Shown here: positions 5,932 to 8,898 of the stretch, piece after piece
How positions within the stretch are numbered: the first letter of the stretch is position 1
Layout: every line of letters begins with the position of its first letter
Assembly: GCA_003537495.1 (NCBI GenBank)
Contig: DPSB01000380.1
Span: 1 to 8,898, forward strand
Length of the DNA: 8,898 nucleotides
Source: Cytophagales bacterium
GTDB taxonomy: Bacteria > Bacteroidota > Bacteroidia > Cytophagales > Cyclobacteriaceae
Reading direction: 5' to 3'
Position numbers and translations under genes: made by a program
The notes under the pieces: model-generated
What the model saw: only the letters and a program-made list of their open reading frames with translations
Database searches by the model: none
Told to the model about the DNA's origin: nothing

Positions 5932-7452
5932 ATGAAATTTTTTCTAACTCTTCTCCTCACAGCTTTCGCAAGCTTAGCCTTCGCACAAAATAAAGCCATT
6001 GTTCACACCGATCAGGGAAAGATAAAAATTGATAAGCATATCTACGGTCATTTTTCCGAGCACCTCGGTCGTTGTATCTATGGCGGATTTTATGTGGGTG
6101 AAAACAATACTAAAATTCCCCACACGGTTGGTGTACGAAACGATGTGGTAGATGCATTAAAAAAACTAAAGGTGCCTAACCTGCGTTGGCCGGGTGGTTG
6201 CTTTGCAGATACTTACCATTGGAAAGATGGTGTTGGCCCGAAAGCTAAACGACCGACTATTGTAAACACCTGGTGGGGTAATGTAACCGAAGATAATAGT
6301 TTTGGTACGCATGATTTTCTAAACATGTGCGAGCTAATTGGTGCCGAACCTTACCTGGCTGCTAACGTAGGTAGCGGCACTGTGCAAGAACTAACCGAGT
6401 GGGTACAGTATGTGAACTTTGATGGCATTAGTCCGATGTCGAACTGGCGCAAAGAAAATGGAAGAGAGAAGCCGTGGAATGTAAAATTTTGGGGTGTAGG
6501 TAATGAAGCATGGGGTTGTGGCGGAAACATGACCGTTGAGTATTATGCCAACATCTATCGTCAGTACGCCACGTTTATGGGTGGAAAACTTTTCAAGATT
6601 GCATCAGGAGCAAACTCCGATGATTTTCATTGGACAGAAGTATTGATGCGCGATATTCCGCACAACATGTTGGAAGGAATTGCCTTGCATCATTACTCCG
6701 TAATTGATTGGAGTAACAAAGGCCCGTCTACAACCTTTAGTGAGAAACAATATTTTAAAACCATGCAGCGCGCGTTGTTTATGGATGAGGCCATTAAACG
6801 CCACAGTACCATTATGGATAAATACGATCCTGCTAAGAAAGTGGCACTGGTTGTAGATGAATGGGGTGGATGGTACGATGTGGAACCGGGTACTAATCCC
6901 GGATTTCTATTTCAGCAAAACACCATTCGCGATGCAGTGCTGGCTGGAGCCACATTAAATATTTTTCATAAGCATAGCGATCGTGTACGCATGGCAAACC
7001 TGGCACAAACGGTAAATGTATTGCAAGCTGTTATTCTTACCGATGAAGAGAAGATGATCCTTACGCCAACCTATCATGTAATGGAAATGTATAATGTACA
7101 TCAGGATGCTACCTATTTGCCTTTGGACATTACCGCAGGTTCGTATGCATTGGATGGCGAACAACTTCCGGCACTCTCAGCTTCTGCCTCAAAAGATGCT
7201 TCGGGTGTGGTTCATATTTCATTGGTGAATATTGATGCCAAAGCTCAGCAAGAAATATCCATTGACTTGCGAGGTGGAAAATTTACGTCCGTTACCGGAA
7301 AAATTTTAACCAGTACAAATCTGCAAGACTACAACTCATTTCAAAAACCGGATCAGATCAAGCCTGCAACTTTTAAAGGCGCATCGTTAAAGGATGGTGT
7401 GTTGAAGGTAACGTTACCGAAGCATTCGGTAGTGGTGTTGGAGGTGAAGTAG
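5932..7452 (+). CDS. abfA: Secreted GH51 alpha-L-arabinofuranosidase
   Basis: Removes alpha-L-arabinofuranosyl side groups from arabinan, arabinoxylan or arabinogalactan fragments with retention of configuration. Residues 1-18 form a Sec signal peptide (MKFFLTLLLTAFASLAFA, cleavage before QN) with no lipobox, so the enzyme is periplasmic or exported. A (beta/alpha)8 barrel spans about 35-390 and a C-terminal beta-sandwich about 395-506. Substrate-site motifs are IYGHFSEHLGRCIYGG with Glu43, LRWPGGCFAD with Arg85, and NVGSGT. The acid/base is Glu192 in VGNEAWGCGG and the nucleophile is Glu310 in VVDEWGGW; these correspond to Glu175 and Glu294 of the Geobacillus enzyme, shifted by the signal peptide. 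At 506 residues it is a usual single-module length. No SusC/SusD, transporter or arabinose gene is nearby, so it is not in a polysaccharide utilisation locus here. No promoter was recognised in the 71-bp gap after ppc. Confidence 0.95.
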   Translation: MKFFLTLLLTAFASLAFAQNKAIVHTDQGKIKIDKHIYGHFSEHLGRCIYGGFYVGENNTKIPHTVGVRNDVVDALKKLKVPNLRWPGGCFADTYHWKDGVGPKAKRPTIVNTWWGNVTEDNSFGTHDFLNMCELIGAEPYLAANVGSGTVQELTEWVQYVNFDGISPMSNWRKENGREKPWNVKFWGVGNEAWGCGGNMTVEYYANIYRQYATFMGGKLFKIASGANSDDFHWTEVLMRDIPHNMLEGIALHHYSVIDWSNKGPSTTFSEKQYFKTMQRALFMDEAIKRHSTIMDKYDPAKKVALVVDEWGGWYDVEPGTNPGFLFQQNTIRDAVLAGATLNIFHKHSDRVRMANLAQTVNVLQAVILTDEEKMILTPTYHVMEMYNVHQDATYLPLDITAGSYALDGEQLPALSASASKDASGVVHISLVNIDAKAQQEISIDLRGGKFTSVTGKILTSTNLQDYNSFQKPDQIKPATFKGASLKDGVLKVTLPKHSVVVLEVK

Positions 7453-7461
7453 TTACGAAGT

Positions 7462-7511
7462 AAAAGGTTTCCAACCCTTAACTTTCCAGCATAAAGGGTT
7501 AGAAACCTTTT
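7462..7511. repeat. REPIN-like inverted repeat, copy A (also a bidirectional terminator)
   Basis: Arms 7462-7479 and 7494-7511 pair over 17 of 18 positions (the mismatch is C7472/A7501) around a 14-base loop. Each arm holds a small palindrome GGTTnnnAACC (7466-7476 and 7497-7507), and the mismatch falls in the nnn part, which leaves both small palindromes intact. TTTTT follows on the plus strand and TTTT on the minus strand. It can therefore end both the arabinofuranosidase and the transposase transcripts. It is related to copy B at 8185-8242, including AGCATA in the loop. Confidence 0.85.
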
Positions 7512-7517
7512 TGCCTT

Positions 7518-8162
7518 TCAATCTTCGATAGCAAAATCTGCTTCAGAGGCCACTCCGGTTTCTGTGTGTAGTTTTACAAATTGATCCTTACCTCCAAACC
7601 AGTTTAAGATTTCTGAATCGTTCTCTGCCAGAATTGTTTGGTAAGAAGACCATCTCCATGTTGAAAAATCGTTGGTGAATTTGTGTTTGGATGGATTGGT
7701 GTGAATGTAGATGATTACTTGCGTAAAATGACTTTCACTTAGAACCTCAAGTCGTTTAAATGGCTTGTAAAATAGATTACCTTTCCTATGGTTAACTTTA
7801 TTGAATGCAAGTGCATAGGATTGAAAGAATCGTTTAAAGGCCCTTTCTATCAATTCGCTTTGGTTGATTTTGCCCTTTAGAAAATCTTTTTCAGAAGCTG
7901 ATAAAAATTTCAAATCGCGTAACTGTAAATCAGCTTTAATTTTTTCTGACGACTTGATCTTTACAAGAAGATGAAAGTGATTTGGAAGTAAACACCAGAC
8001 TAGAGTTTCCAGAAATGGTGATAAGTAATCTGAATATTTCTTTAAAAAGAATCGATGATTCTCTTCAGATATAAAGAGTTTTTCCTTGTTATTGGTTCGA
8101 TTAAATACATGGTAAATTTTGTGCTCTTCAAAGTCTGCCAGGTATTTTTTTGGTATAGGCAT
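7518..8162 (-). CDS. REP-associated tyrosine transposase (Y1/HUH family)
   Basis: A single-strand DNA nicking and joining enzyme of the IS200-like Y1 superfamily, in the RAYT branch, thought to act on REP palindromes. With the ATG at 8160-8162 the product has 214 residues and looks intact. The N-terminal KIYHVFNRTNNKEKLF strand (15-30) is typical. The metal-binding HUH motif is His62-Phe-His64 in LLPNHFHLLVKI. The region GNLFYKPFKRLEV (128-140) is followed by IYIHTNPSKHKF, whose Tyr152 is the likely nucleophile, and by WRWSSY (169-174), all hallmarks of RAYTs. The frame is open further upstream to a TTG at 8199-8201, but that lies inside repeat copy B and its 13 extra residues do not look like family sequence, so the ATG is preferred. 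No promoter or Shine-Dalgarno was recognised. It converges on the arabinofuranosidase gene and follows purL in the same orientation. Confidence 0.92.
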   Translation of the reverse strand: MPIPKKYLADFEEHKIYHVFNRTNNKEKLFISEENHRFFLKKYSDYLSPFLETLVWCLLPNHFHLLVKIKSSEKIKADLQLRDLKFLSASEKDFLKGKINQSELIERAFKRFFQSYALAFNKVNHRKGNLFYKPFKRLEVLSESHFTQVIIYIHTNPSKHKFTNDFSTWRWSSYQTILAENDSEILNWFGGKDQFVKLHTETGVASEADFAIED

Positions 8163-8184
8163 ATTTAAAGTTAGGCAAAAGTTT

Positions 8185-8242
8185 CGGTTAAAGGTTTCCA
8201 ACCTTTTTAGCTTAGCATATTAAAGGTTGGAAACCTTAACCG
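8185..8242. repeat. REPIN-like inverted repeat, copy B, overlapping the purL stop
   Basis: A perfect 16-bp inner stem (8191-8206 with 8222-8237) is followed, past a bulged A at 8190, by five more pairs (8185-8189 with 8238-8242). The loop is 15 bases. The small palindromes are GGTTTCCAACC at 8193-8203 and GGTTGGAAACC at 8225-8235. It aligns with copy A in arm sequence, orientation and the AGCATA loop motif. The purL stop codon (8236-8238) lies in its right arm. Confidence 0.87.
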
Positions 8243-8898
8243 GTAACCCCTTTCACCCACTCTCTTGCATTTACAAACGCTGCTATCCATGGGCCAACTT
8301 CATCTTGTTTACGATTGGTAGGGTAGTAGCCCCAGTTCCACGGGAACAACGTGCGTTCAATGTGTGGCATAATAGCCAGGTGTCTTCCATCTTTAGAACA
8401 CAAAGCTGCCGCAGCAAAATCTGAATCATTCGGATTGCCCGGATAATTTGGATAGGTATAGTTGGCAGCAATTGTATAATCAGGATTGTTCTTCAAATCA
8501 AAACGACCTTCGCCATGCGCCACCCAAACACCCAGTGTTGTGCCTTCGTAACTGCTTAGCATAACCGAGTTATTTTTCGGAATGCTGATGTTGATAAAAG
8601 TCGATTCAAACTTACCTGAACCGTTGTGATGCATTTTTGGATGGGCACTCATCTCAACTTCACGATTGATTAACCCAAGCTCCATCATTAACTGGCAACC
8701 GTTACACACACCTAAACTCAGTGTATCCTTCCGGTTATAAAAATTATCCAACGCAGCTTTTGCTTTCGGATTGTACAAGAATGCACCCGCCCAACCTTTG
8801 GCCGAACCTAACACATCCGAGTTGGAGAATCCACCCACAAACACAATCAGGTTTACTTCGCTTAAATCTTCACGACCCGTCATCAGGCCGGACATGAG
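8236..8898 (-). CDS. purL: Phosphoribosylformylglycinamidine synthase, C-terminal part (partial)
   Basis: Fourth step of de novo purine synthesis: converts FGAR, glutamine and ATP to FGAM. The gene enters from the right edge, so only the last 220 residues are seen; the frame is open through 8898 and the ATG at 8893-8895 is internal. This part is the class I glutamine amidotransferase domain. It has FVGGFSNSDVLGSAKGWAG, the nucleophile elbow LGVCNGCQ (Cys codon 8704-8706), and the catalytic pair His and Glu in IMPHIERTLFPW. The close match to PurL C-termini and the DEVGPWIAAFVNAREW ending point to the long, fused PurL of about 1200 residues rather than a separate PurQ, but the synthetase part is outside the window. 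The last codons (GVTG and stop) run into repeat copy B, so the repeat may have supplied the stop. Confidence 0.93.
   Translation of the reverse strand, partial: LMSGLMTGREDLSEVNLIVFVGGFSNSDVLGSAKGWAGAFLYNPKAKAALDNFYNRKDTLSLGVCNGCQLMMELGLINREVEMSAHPKMHHNGSGKFESTFINISIPKNNSVMLSSYEGTTLGVWVAHGEGRFDLKNNPDYTIAANYTYPNYPGNPNDSDFAAAALCSKDGRHLAIMPHIERTLFPWNWGYYPTNRKQDEVGPWIAAFVNAREWVKGVTG

Larger units (their letters stand above)
7462..8242 (-). mobile_element. Putative RAYT/REPIN unit: transposase gene between two related palindromes
   Basis: A REP-associated tyrosine transposase gene lies directly between two related inverted-repeat units in the same orientation. This is the layout known for RAYT genes and the REP/REPIN sequences they mobilise. 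No target-site duplication is visible, and none is expected for HUH enzymes. Whether the whole unit, or only the palindromes, has moved cannot be told from one locus. Confidence 0.6.

Noticed and set aside
7446..7462. Short direct repeat GAAGTA at the end of the GH51 gene, considered as a target-site duplication
   Set aside because: Only six bases, both copies are on the same side of the mobile unit, and HUH transposition does not create duplications.
7462..8242. CRISPR-like or toxin-antitoxin reading of the repeat region
   Set aside because: There are only two repeats and no spacer array, and the single gene between them carries the HUH and tyrosine motifs of a transposase.
8227..8424. Plus-strand open frame of 65 codons beginning in repeat copy B
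   Set aside because: Antisense to purL; begins at a non-ATG codon within the palindrome, and the product resembles no known protein.

Overview
The window reads as chromosomal DNA from a member of the Bacteroidota, most likely a Cytophagales-type environmental lineage (the order is an inference). Supporting signs are: no Shine-Dalgarno sequences before the starts, which have A/T-rich leaders instead; a TAnnTTTG-type -7 promoter box in front of the tRNA; a DUF4136 lipoprotein; a phosphoenolpyruvate carboxylase with the TAHPTQ and FDGRGG variants; and an L25/Ctc protein with a long Ala/Lys tail.

Left third (1-2450, all minus strand): reading in the direction of transcription, a tRNA-Gln(UUG), prs (PRPP synthetase), rplY/ctc (ribosomal protein L25) and pth (peptidyl-tRNA hydrolase). 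This is a compact translation/nucleotide-supply cluster. A single good promoter (-7 box TACATTTG) lies just upstream of the tRNA. Two strong hairpins followed by T-runs lie inside the cluster, one between the tRNA and prs and one between rplY and pth. Each ends a few bases before the next start codon, so they are either partial terminators or attenuators.

Middle (2450-5910): a small DUF4136 lipoprotein gene (minus) is divergent from ppc (plus), with 167 bp between them and a candidate promoter for each. ppc supplies oxaloacetate from PEP for the TCA cycle. It is closed by a 19-bp hairpin with a 3-base loop and no T-run.

Right third (5932-8898): a secreted GH51 alpha-L-arabinofuranosidase (plus) converges on a REP-associated tyrosine (HUH/Y1) transposase gene (minus). 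Next comes the C-terminal glutaminase part of purL (minus, running off the window). The transposase gene lies between two related inverted-repeat units of about 50 bp, each built from two small GGTTnnnAACC palindromes facing each other. The distal unit overlaps the stop codon of purL. The transposase plus its two REPIN-like units is the most unusual structure here; the rest is mostly conventional housekeeping DNA.
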